Source: Saprospiraceae bacterium UBA7328 (lineage in GTDB: Bacteria > Bacteroidota > Bacteroidia > Chitinophagales > Saprospiraceae). From it: a DNA stretch of 5,880 nucleotides. Positions 1 through 5,864 of the stretch are shown one piece after another. The stretch spans positions 1-5,880 of the forward strand of contig DKPS01000161.1 of the NCBI GenBank assembly GCA_002471345.1. Reading direction: 5' to 3'. How positions within the stretch are numbered: position 1 is the stretch's first letter; every line of letters starts with the position of its first letter. The notes under the pieces were generated by a model. That model did no database searches. It had not been told where the DNA came from and saw nothing but the letters and a program-made list of their open reading frames with translations. The translations under genes were made by a program, and so were the position numbers.

Positions 1-99
1 TCCTATCTAACTAATCCTATTTTTTTACTCCGAAATACTTTAAAGGAGTTCCTAGGGGTCACTTTGTTTAGAAAGATTTTTCGCTTCTTAAATCAATAG
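1..99 (+). CDS. Possible C-terminal tail of an upstream gene (partial, runs off left edge)
   Basis: Reading from base 1, this frame stays open for 32 codons and ends at TAG (97-99). The other two + frames meet stops within the first 14 bases. All three - strand frames are closed by CTA triplets at 3-5, 7-9 and 11-13, so no reverse gene crosses the left edge. The peptide is basic and hydrophobic, ending in LGVTLFRKIFRFLNQ, a plausible C-terminus for an envelope or glycosyltransferase-like protein. No family can be assigned from 32 residues. An open run of this length could occur by chance in such DNA, so the call rests on the contrast with the other frames. Confidence 0.4.
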   Translation, partial: SYLTNPIFLLRNTLKEFLGVTLFRKIFRFLNQ

Positions 100-120
100 G
101 TAAGCCTTAGTGGAAATACA

Positions 121-167
121 CTCTTAAAAACATCTCTTAAATGAGATATTTAGTCAAAGTCAAAGTC
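121..167. repeat. Short direct repeats (CTCTTAAA x2; GTCAAA x2.5)
   Basis: CTCTTAAA occurs at 121-128 and again at 134-141, 13 bases apart. Just downstream, GTCAAAGTCAAAGTC (153-167) is two and a half copies of a 6-base unit. An 8-base match, CTTAAATG, spans 136-143 and recurs at 234-241. Such repeats could bind a regulator of the downstream operon, but DNA this AT-rich produces short repeats by chance. No known operator consensus is recognised. Confidence 0.3.
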
Positions 168-197
168 TAAAAACTGCTGTAAAGCAATAATTGTATC

Positions 198-268
198 AAT
201 TTACGAGAATTTACATGTGTTGATTACTCATTACTTAAATGTACCTTCTAGCATAAGAATTAATTTAC
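198..268. repeat. Three copies of AATTTAC in the operon leader
   Basis: AATTTAC is found at 198-204, 208-214 and 262-268. The first two copies are exactly 10 bases apart, about one helical turn, so they would face the same side of the DNA. Between them and the third copy lies another close repeat, ATTACT at 223-228 and 230-235. This could be a regulatory region for the operon starting at 315. The assignment is tentative because the motif is short and made mostly of A and T. Confidence 0.25.
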
Positions 269-314
269 CATAGCTTTTACAAAGAATAATCAAGAATAAG
301 AATAAGCTCAAAAG

Positions 315-1439
315 TTGGAAAAGAATTTAGACAATAGAATTTTTGGATTCGATCTTTTAAGAGTTGTAATGTTATTTCTCTTATTAGTTAATCATGCAGC
401 TGTCTCTTTTATGGTCTCGCCAATGGACGCTGATATTTGGTTTTACCATGATAGTCAGAACAACATCTTATTTGATGGACTAGTTTCCTTTATTCATATT
501 ATCAGGCTACCAACTTTCTTTCTTATTTCTGGAATACTTACCACTCAGATGATAGATAAATACGGATTATCTGTGGTAGGATTGAAAAGAGTTAAGAGGC
601 TCCTTATACCACTCTTATTTGTTGTGTTGTTTTTTGGACCCATGATTAATGTCAATATTGCTATTATATCGGGAGATTCTAACCCATATTCATGGAAAAG
701 CATTTTACCCATTCATGAATTTCAAATCCGTCATTTAGGGACTTCATATGTTTGGTTTTTGTATTATTTACTTACGTTCAGTGTTATTCACATCTTTTCC
801 ACGCCATTCTTAAAATCGTTAGGAGTAGAAGTTTATCGCGGGAAGTATTGGCCTATATTTCTAATTGCACTCGTTTTGATTAGTACTTCCATATCACTTT
901 TCACTTGGAAGGAGAACTCCTTGTTCGGACAGTATGAGTTATTGCCACACGGTGGCTCATACTTCGGTTATTTTTCTTTTTATGTTGCTGGAGTATACAT
1001 AGCTAATGTTCCTCAAGGCTTAAAACGTCTGTCAAAACATTCCTATTTTCTGGCCCTACTGGCTGCTGGAATTATGTCATTCGTAATTTACCTCGGCCTT
1101 TCATATCAGGAAGTTTCTGTGGGGTTGAATCCAATGGAGTTTGATGTTAGACTTATGGTATTATCCAATCTATCAATGACATTATTATCTTTCGGTCTAA
1201 TGGGAATAGCGTGTTCTTACTATACCAAAAATAATCCTCTAATATTCTATTTCTCGCAGTCTTCATACTTTATATATATCATTCATTTTCCGGTGATGAT
1301 CCTTTTTATGCGTTGGATTTTCCCATTGTATCAAAATGCAACATTCAAGTTTTTGGCCATACTCATTTCGACTCTAAATTTTTCAATTCTATTAAATCAT
1401 TCATGGAGAAAAATTTGGAAAAGCAATCCTCCGATTTGA
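315..1439 (+). CDS. Acyltransferase-3 family integral membrane O-acyltransferase (OpgC-like)
   Basis: This is a 374-residue polytopic membrane protein with about ten hydrophobic segments. It is expected to move an acyl group, often acetyl or succinyl, from the cytoplasm onto an envelope glycan. Visible family hallmarks are the R-x10-H motif (Arg16, His27) in the first membrane segment, LPTFFLISG (65-73), the basic turn KRVKRLLIPLL (91-101), WFLYYLL (147-153) and SSYFIYIIHFPV (316-327) near the C-terminus. The LPTFFLISG/KRVKRLLIP/WFLYYLL pattern resembles the OpgC (MdoC) branch. Length is normal for the family. The start is TTG at 315: an in-frame TAA lies at 303-305 and the next ATG (369) would remove Arg16. 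No clear Shine-Dalgarno site precedes it. The gene lies 42 nt upstream of the dehydratase and is probably first in the operon. The acceptor and donor cannot be read from the sequence; use of the acyl chain made by the downstream genes is inference. Confidence 0.88.
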   Translation: MEKNLDNRIFGFDLLRVVMLFLLLVNHAAVSFMVSPMDADIWFYHDSQNNILFDGLVSFIHIIRLPTFFLISGILTTQMIDKYGLSVVGLKRVKRLLIPLLFVVLFFGPMINVNIAIISGDSNPYSWKSILPIHEFQIRHLGTSYVWFLYYLLTFSVIHIFSTPFLKSLGVEVYRGKYWPIFLIALVLISTSISLFTWKENSLFGQYELLPHGGSYFGYFSFYVAGVYIANVPQGLKRLSKHSYFLALLAAGIMSFVIYLGLSYQEVSVGLNPMEFDVRLMVLSNLSMTLLSFGLMGIACSYYTKNNPLIFYFSQSSYFIYIIHFPVMILFMRWIFPLYQNATFKFLAILISTLNFSILLNHSWRKIWKSNPPI

Positions 1440-1481
1440 TGAAAGAAACTAACTTCAATCAACTAAAAACACTTAATTATT

Positions 1482-1958
1482 ATGCGCTTCCTATTAATTG
1501 ACCGGATTGACGAAATAATTCCCGGCGCAACGGCCAAAGGGGTCAAGGCTTGGAGTTTGGATAATGAAATTTTTGAGGATCACTTCCCTGGCTTCCCGAT
1601 CGTTCCGGGTGTGCTACTCACTGAGTCTATGGCTCAGCTCTCCGGGATATTAATTGAGAAAAGTCTTAAAAAAGAATTTGATGATAACGAACCGATTTTT
1701 CCAATCTTAAGTATAATCCACAAAGCGAAATTCAGATCCTTCGTCAGGCCAGGTGATCAATGTAAGATAGTAGCGGAATTAATTTCATTGGAAAGATCAA
1801 GGGCTAATGTTAAGGTCGAGACTTATGTGGATAATGAAAAAATCGTCGAGGCGAAACTTTCTTTTGTGATAGTGGGTAGTCATGAAACAAAAGAGAACCC
1901 ATTTCTAAGTCAACGTGATAAATATTACCATTCGATAATGCCGAATTCAATAAAGTGA
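1482..1958 (+). CDS. FabZ-like 3-hydroxyacyl-ACP dehydratase
   Basis: A 158-residue single hot-dog-fold enzyme that should dehydrate 3-hydroxyacyl-ACP to trans-2-enoyl-ACP in the cytoplasm. The N-terminal FLLIDRI (3-9) matches the FabZ opening. The active-site segment HFPGFPIVPGVLLTESMAQ (34-52) carries catalytic His34 and Glu48, with the same 14-residue spacing as E. coli FabZ His54/Glu68. KAKFRSFVRPGDQ (around 86-98) is the usual central motif. The protein starts directly at the first conserved strand, without the short N-terminal extension of housekeeping FabZ, and has a polar C-terminal tail of about 20 residues. No Shine-Dalgarno site is seen before the ATG. Its last bases overlap the next gene by four (GTGA, 1955-1958), indicating translational coupling. 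The company of a dedicated ketosynthase pair and ACP argues for specialised acyl synthesis. It could still be a duplicated FabZ serving general fatty acid synthesis. Confidence 0.93.
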   Translation: MRFLLIDRIDEIIPGATAKGVKAWSLDNEIFEDHFPGFPIVPGVLLTESMAQLSGILIEKSLKKEFDDNEPIFPILSIIHKAKFRSFVRPGDQCKIVAELISLERSRANVKVETYVDNEKIVEAKLSFVIVGSHETKENPFLSQRDKYYHSIMPNSIK

Positions 1959-2974
1959 AAATATACATTACTAAATATGTAGCATCCTACCCTACGGATT
2001 TCAAGAAGGTCATTGGATCCAAGATTTTCAGGACTGAGTTTACTTATGGATTGATTGAGCCAAGAAGAGATTCAGAATTCTTTCCTAATCGCAGTGATGA
2101 GAAAATCATGAGATCCGATGTCAAAGAAGCTGTAGTGTTGATTAATGAACTCTTGCGTAAATCGAATTTTAAAAGCACTGAACGTACTCCCTTATTTATC
2201 GCTAATGGTGCCTTTATTGAGGATTCTAATAAGTATCTGCAAAGAGTTATGAAAGTCTATGAAACATTTACTGATGAACTTGGGGAAAAAGAGAAGATTC
2301 ATCGAATTTATCGTGCATGCCCACCATTGATTGCATTGGAGACTTTGACAAATTCGACGATGAGTTATGTTGCCCAATATTCTGGCCTGAAGTATTTAAA
2401 TTCCACCTTCGGAAATACTTCGCAATCTTTCAGCTTGGTGCTTAAAGAGTCATTGAATACATTAAATAGAGATGATGTGGACAGAGTCATTATTGGTGCA
2501 ACTAATTGTTCTGGTAATTACTCATTTTTAATGAACTCCTCTGTTGTTGGCTATACCACTGGTTGGCGAGAATCTGCAGGCGTTGGTTTGCTAGAAGTAG
2601 TAAAGTCGGATACAATACCTAAAGGAGCTTTGTGTGAAATTAAAGATGTTAAATTAGGCTTGAAAGTACCCAGTTTAACGGAACAAAAAATAGATCGTAA
2701 ATGGAATAAAATCGCGAAAATTGGTGAAAGCGATTTAATTATCTGCTCAGGGGCATTCACGTCAAAAGAAAATCAAAAAGATTTAGAATACTGCGAGGAT
2801 AGCGGCGCGAAATCGAAATCTCTTTTTGAATCGTATGGGAATCTGGGTTCCGCCAACAGTCTCTTAGGTATAATTGAAGGAATTCAGATGTTTGATGCCT
2901 CAATAGCTACGGTGAATGTTGTAGATAGGGATATCTACGGTAGAGAATCCATCATAAAGATTAAAAAATGTTAG
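1955..2974 (+). CDS. Ketosynthase-like protein without catalytic triad (chain-length-factor-like)
   Basis: A 339-residue thiolase-fold protein, shorter than the roughly 400-residue KS family. Compared with the intact ketosynthase next door, every catalytic position is changed. The nucleophile motif TACxS becomes STFGN, putting Phe152 in place of cysteine. The AHGTGT motif becomes CSGAFT, with Ser265 for the first histidine. The KxxxGH motif becomes FESYGN, with Asn296 for the second histidine and Phe291 for lysine. It therefore cannot condense by the usual mechanism. Its likely role, by analogy with KS-beta/chain length factors of type II polyketide synthases, is a heterodimer partner that shapes the chain pocket. 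The Phe is unlike the Gln typical of decarboxylating KS-beta subunits. Translation starts at GTG 1955, inside the stop of the dehydratase gene, and the end overlaps the next gene by seven bases. A catalytically unrelated scaffold role is possible. Confidence 0.8.
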   Translation: MKIYITKYVASYPTDFKKVIGSKIFRTEFTYGLIEPRRDSEFFPNRSDEKIMRSDVKEAVVLINELLRKSNFKSTERTPLFIANGAFIEDSNKYLQRVMKVYETFTDELGEKEKIHRIYRACPPLIALETLTNSTMSYVAQYSGLKYLNSTFGNTSQSFSLVLKESLNTLNRDDVDRVIIGATNCSGNYSFLMNSSVVGYTTGWRESAGVGLLEVVKSDTIPKGALCEIKDVKLGLKVPSLTEQKIDRKWNKIAKIGESDLIICSGAFTSKENQKDLEYCEDSGAKSKSLFESYGNLGSANSLLGIIEGIQMFDASIATVNVVDRDIYGRESIIKIKKC

Positions 2975-4254
2975 GAGACAAAACGTACGTCATAGAATAT
3001 GAGCTTGTCAGTCCTATAGCAGTCGGGAAGGAGCATATATTGCCAAATCTCAAAAAGGGTTTTTCAGCAGACCGTATAGTTAATCGTGTGGATACCGAGG
3101 GCTTGCCATTTAGAAAAGCCGCTGAGGTTCAAGAGGATCTCAACGGGTTTATAAAGGATGAGCCTCAACATATTAAAGAGGTTTGTTGTCATGATAGAAA
3201 GCTAGAATTATTGGCATCATGTTTTGGGATAGCTAGACACAGGTTGGACACTTTAATCAATCTTCTAGAACCCGAAAAAACAGGCGTGATCATCGGGGTC
3301 GGGGCAGATGTGACCGCATTTGAAAATTATGAGGAAGAACTACTAAAACATTTAAATTCTGGAAGCATTCCAATAAATGAGCTTTTTACTAGAATCAATG
3401 ATAACGGCATAAAGTTAAATTCCGTTAACAATCCGTACGATCTCTATTCAATTTATCTAGCAGAAAAATTTAAAGCCGCTGCATTTCAAAAGTCAGTATT
3501 AACGGCTTGCGTATCAAGCACCCAGGCTATCGCATTAGGATATGACGCTATAAAGAATGGTGAAGCAGAAGTGGTTATTTCGGGAGGTACGGATTCATTA
3601 ATTAATCTATTAGCAATTATCTCCTTTGGAAAGCTTGGAGTAATTACAGAATCTACAGAAGAGGTAAGCTGCAGACCCTTTGATCTGCACCGGAAAGGAA
3701 CACTAGCGGGTGAAGCGGCTGGTTTTGTGGTACTAGCTTCTGAATCATTTGTTAAAGAACATAATCTGAATCCTGTTGCTGAATTATTAGGTTATGGTAA
3801 TACTCTCGATGCATATAAGATTACAGCACCTGATCCCGAGGGGCTATCAATGACTGCTGCGGTTGAGAACGCAATTAATGATTCGAAAATTTCTTCTAAT
3901 CAGATAGATTATGTTTTGGCACATGGAACGGGTACTCGTCATAACGATGAATTGGAGCTAAAGGCTTTAGAACAAGTGCTGCCAAAGGGCACCCCCATAT
4001 CATCCACCAAAGATAGACACGGACATGCCATTGCAGCTGCTGGGATTCAAGAGTTCTGTATTTTACTTGAACTTATGAAGGATGGATATATCCCTAAAAA
4101 TCTGAATACAAAAAACCCTTGTCAAACGGAGTTAGATATAGTACGGGAGGACAGACAAGCCAATATCAAATATGCTTTAACAAGCAATTTTGCATTTGGC
4201 GGTATAAATACGGTATTAGCCGTCAAAAATGAAATAGATGGAATTAGGTCTTAA
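2968..4254 (+). CDS. Beta-ketoacyl-ACP synthase (FabF-like ketosynthase)
   Basis: A 428-residue condensing enzyme that should elongate an acyl-ACP with malonyl-ACP. The full triad is present: Cys181 in LTACVSSTQA, His319 in LAHGTGT and His353 in STKDRHGH, with Lys348 five residues before the last histidine. The spacing is close to FabF (Cys163, His303, His340). The N-terminal segment ELVSPIAVG (12-20) and the C-terminal NFAFGGINTVL (397-407) are family signatures. Residues around 120-165 are more divergent than the core, as expected for the substrate-pocket region. It overlaps the inactive homologue by 7 nt at its start and the ketoreductase by 17 nt at its end. Adjacency to the triad-less homologue supports a KS/chain-length-factor pair, here in the order partner first, KS second. 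Substrate length is not predictable from sequence. Confidence 0.95.
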   Translation: MLGDKTYVIEYELVSPIAVGKEHILPNLKKGFSADRIVNRVDTEGLPFRKAAEVQEDLNGFIKDEPQHIKEVCCHDRKLELLASCFGIARHRLDTLINLLEPEKTGVIIGVGADVTAFENYEEELLKHLNSGSIPINELFTRINDNGIKLNSVNNPYDLYSIYLAEKFKAAAFQKSVLTACVSSTQAIALGYDAIKNGEAEVVISGGTDSLINLLAIISFGKLGVITESTEEVSCRPFDLHRKGTLAGEAAGFVVLASESFVKEHNLNPVAELLGYGNTLDAYKITAPDPEGLSMTAAVENAINDSKISSNQIDYVLAHGTGTRHNDELELKALEQVLPKGTPISSTKDRHGHAIAAAGIQEFCILLELMKDGYIPKNLNTKNPCQTELDIVREDRQANIKYALTSNFAFGGINTVLAVKNEIDGIRS

Positions 4255-4993
4255 GAGTAAGATTGTAATCCTCACTGGAGTTACTGGAGGAATTGGGCGA
4301 CAGATTGCAATTGATTTTCTTTTAGAAGGTGCGGTTGTTGTTGGTTTGATACGTAACGAACAGAAGATGGAGCAAGTACGGCAGTGGATTAAAGACCAAA
4401 ATGTTTCAGATATGAATTTACATTCGAAGGTTTGTGATTTATTGAATTACGAGGAAATTCAATCGGTTGTAAGAGAAATTACCGATAAATTTCTTCGAAT
4501 AGATATTCTAGTGAATTGTGCTGGTTTTGCCCATGAAAATCCATTTGCCCTGCTGAATCAGCATCATATTGATTCAATGGTAGATTTGAATTTTAAAAGT
4601 CCAATTTATTTGAGCCATGCTGTACTTCGTCCAATGTTTAGGCAAAAGGAAGGATGTATTATTAATATTTCGTCTGTTTCCGCTATTAAGAAAGGTAGAG
4701 GTGTTGCGGTATATGCTGCTGCTAAGGCAGCATTGGACGCGTTTACTAGAGCACTTTCTACCGAGGTAGGAAGAAAGAATATCCGGGTGAATTGTATACG
4801 TCCTGGAGTCATCAATACGGCAATGAGTGGCCCATTATTAGAACGCGCTAATGATATAGTTAATGACTCCACAGCCCTATCTAGGTTCGGGCATCCGAAT
4901 GAAATTTCTAAGGCAGTATTATTCGTAGCATCGAATATTACTGCGTCATATATGACTGGAGAAACCTTCACTATAGATGGAGGTATGTTTTAA
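4238..4993 (+). CDS. FabG-like 3-oxoacyl-ACP reductase (classical SDR)
   Basis: A 251-residue short-chain dehydrogenase/reductase expected to reduce the 3-oxoacyl-ACP made by the ketosynthase, using NAD(P)H. It has the cofactor motif TGVTGGIG (13-20), NCAG (93-96) and the catalytic tetrad Asn118, Ser146, Tyr159, Lys163, with the same spacing as E. coli FabG (Asn-Ser 28, Ser-Tyr 13, Tyr-Lys 4). The RPG turn (188-190) and C-terminal TGETFTIDGGMF are typical of FabG-like members. Length is standard. The ATG lies 17 nt inside the ketosynthase gene, so the two are probably translationally coupled, and the ACP begins 18 nt after its stop. Many SDRs share these motifs, so the 3-oxoacyl-ACP substrate is inferred from the neighbours rather than from residues unique to FabG. 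Confidence 0.92.
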   Translation: MELGLKSKIVILTGVTGGIGRQIAIDFLLEGAVVVGLIRNEQKMEQVRQWIKDQNVSDMNLHSKVCDLLNYEEIQSVVREITDKFLRIDILVNCAGFAHENPFALLNQHHIDSMVDLNFKSPIYLSHAVLRPMFRQKEGCIINISSVSAIKKGRGVAVYAAAKAALDAFTRALSTEVGRKNIRVNCIRPGVINTAMSGPLLERANDIVNDSTALSRFGHPNEISKAVLFVASNITASYMTGETFTIDGGMF

Positions 4994-5011
4994 ATATAAA
5001 CACGAATAACA

Positions 5012-5410
5012 ATGAAAGAACAGGATGAAATATTTAGCGTAGTAGCTGAAACTATTGAAAATTCTATTGGCACTCCTAAAGAAGAAATAAAACTTAAGCA
5101 GACCATTTTTGATGAGTTAGCAATTGACTCAATTGATATGGTGGATATTCTGTTTGAATTAGAATCTCATTACGGTATCGAACTCAAAGTCAGCGATATT
5201 GAATCAAGAGTACGAGAAGAACTCGGTGACACCCCATATGAAGAGGAAGGAGTTATAACTCATGAGGGATTAGCAATGCTTCGAAAACATATGACGGAGA
5301 TAGATTCGTCACTGTTAACGGAGGGGTTAACTGTACATGGTTTAGTAAAATTATTCACTGTGGAATCTTTATGTAAGATTGTGGTTTACAGACTAGAAAT
5401 TCAGGAATAA
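5012..5410 (+). CDS. Extended acyl carrier protein with C-terminal insertion
   Basis: A 132-residue acyl carrier protein. The phosphopantetheine attachment serine is Ser40 (codon 5129-5131) in LAIDSIDMVDILFELE, followed by the usual ESHYGIEL of helix II and the loop. Standard ACPs are about 75-90 residues. Here about 45 extra residues, rich in Glu and predicted helical (including ITHEGLAMLRKHM), lie between the end of the helix II/III region (about 62) and a terminal segment LFTVESLCKIVVYRL (114-128) that matches the normal closing helix TVxDLVxYI. The insertion is acidic and contains no second DSL-type site, so this is one carrier domain rather than two. It sits 18 nt after the reductase and is presumably the dedicated carrier of this enzyme set. 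The start has no clear Shine-Dalgarno site. Confidence 0.92.
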   Translation: MKEQDEIFSVVAETIENSIGTPKEEIKLKQTIFDELAIDSIDMVDILFELESHYGIELKVSDIESRVREELGDTPYEEEGVITHEGLAMLRKHMTEIDSSLLTEGLTVHGLVKLFTVESLCKIVVYRLEIQE

Positions 5411-5418
5411 GAAAACAA

Positions 5419-5784
5419 ATGAATTTCTATCGCATTAAAAAAAAATCGGTTTTACATGGGTTTAACGATCCAATATTGGATACACCCATTGTAGGTAAAA
5501 GGTTACTCGATATTCATCAAGAGTATATTTCATCTGTTGGTGGTGTACTTATTGATGTAGATTCTAGTGAGGCTGTTTTAGAGACCAGTTGTTTCGTTTT
5601 TTCTGCAGATCTATATTTTACTAAGAAATTCTTAGATCAAGCTAAAGACGGCAAAGCTGTAAGTGCTGCTATGCTACAAGCATACTTACCTGCTATTGAA
5701 ATGATTGATAATATTGTACAAGGTGGACCTGCTTTTGTGCAACAGTTGAGATCGTTACAAAAAAGGGCTAAAAATAAGCGGTAG
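5419..5784 (+). CDS. Small protein of unknown function in the acyl-synthesis operon
   Basis: A 121-residue protein that I do not recognise with confidence. It is basic at both ends (FYRIKKK near the start, KRAKNKR at the end), has no signal peptide or membrane span, and has a central mixed strand/helix segment (GGVLIDVDSSEAVLE, then FVFSADLYFTKKFLDQAKDGKAV in two parts). The segment SADLYFTKKFLDQA faintly recalls nucleotidyltransferase-like proteins, but no nucleotide-binding motif is visible. It may be a shortened relative of a longer protein, or a small partner of the ACP or ketosynthase. The gene begins 8 nt after the ACP stop, with AGGA about 12 nt before the ATG, so it belongs to the operon. 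Its codon use looks like that of its neighbours. Confidence 0.75.
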   Translation: MNFYRIKKKSVLHGFNDPILDTPIVGKRLLDIHQEYISSVGGVLIDVDSSEAVLETSCFVFSADLYFTKKFLDQAKDGKAVSAAMLQAYLPAIEMIDNIVQGGPAFVQQLRSLQKRAKNKR

Positions 5785-5822
5785 TACTACATTTTATCTA
5801 GTAAATGATAAATAATATTATA

Positions 5823-5845
5823 CAAGTTAGAAGAGATCTAACTTG
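5823..5845. repeat. Perfect 8-bp inverted repeat (hairpin or operator)
   Basis: CAAGTTAG (5823-5830) and CTAACTTG (5838-5845) are perfect reverse complements around a 7-base loop. The stem has only three G-C pairs and is not followed by a run of T, so it is a poor intrinsic terminator. It lies 27 bases before the ATG at 5873 and just upstream of its ribosome binding site. It could be a leader hairpin or a dyad operator for the following gene. Function is unproven. Confidence 0.5.
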
Positions 5846-5860
5846 CCATTAGAGATTATA

Positions 5861-5864
5861 GGAG
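5861..5864 (+). promoter_or_regulatory. Strong Shine-Dalgarno site for the gene starting at 5873
   Basis: GGAG (within AGGAGA, 5860-5865) lies 8 bases before the ATG at 5873, an ideal spacing. It stands out because the genes from 315 to 5410 mostly lack such a site and rely on overlap or A-rich leaders. It supports the start call at the right edge and shows that the host does use Shine-Dalgarno initiation. Confidence 0.7.

Larger units (their letters stand above)
100..314. other. Non-coding region upstream of the operon
   Basis: About 215 bases of very AT-rich DNA with no convincing gene on either strand. It should contain the promoter of the operon starting at 315, but I could not find a well-spaced -35/-10 pair. 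A sequence resembling the Bacteroidota -7 element (TAGCTTTT, 271-278) has no matching TTTG at the expected upstream distance. The region is rich in short direct repeats, described separately. A 5-bp inverted repeat, ATCTC/GAGAT, lies at 132-147 and is too weak to call a terminator. The last 35 bases are purine-rich, with repeated AAGAATAAG-like motifs. Confidence 0.6.

Noticed and set aside
27..49. ACTCC/GGAGT inverted repeat as a terminator
   Set aside because: The stem is only 5 bp with a 13-base loop and no following T-run, and it lies inside the possible upstream coding tail.
271..278. TAGCTTTT as a Bacteroidota-type -7 promoter element
   Set aside because: It has one mismatch to TAnnTTTG and no TTTG at the expected upstream distance, so it is not strong enough to call.
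1313..1438. The longer + strand frame leading into the mini-ORF, inside the acyltransferase gene
   Set aside because: It overlaps the end of a well-supported membrane protein in another frame and its peptide has no recognisable features. Only the short part from the ATG at 1439 is kept, as a possible coupling element.
2192..2760. Two - strand open frames (2192-2377 and 2551-2760)
   Set aside because: Both lie opposite the inactive ketosynthase gene, show no domain or ribosome binding site, and are best explained as shadows of that gene.
4606..4971. 121-codon - strand open frame opposite the ketoreductase
   Set aside because: It mirrors the conserved catalytic half of the reductase, which has all SDR motifs intact on the + strand. 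Long antisense frames are common opposite such genes.
5012..5410. Reading the long ACP as a tandem (double) carrier domain
   Set aside because: Only one DSx phosphopantetheine site is present (Ser40). The extra segment has no second attachment motif and ends in what looks like the normal last helix of the same domain.
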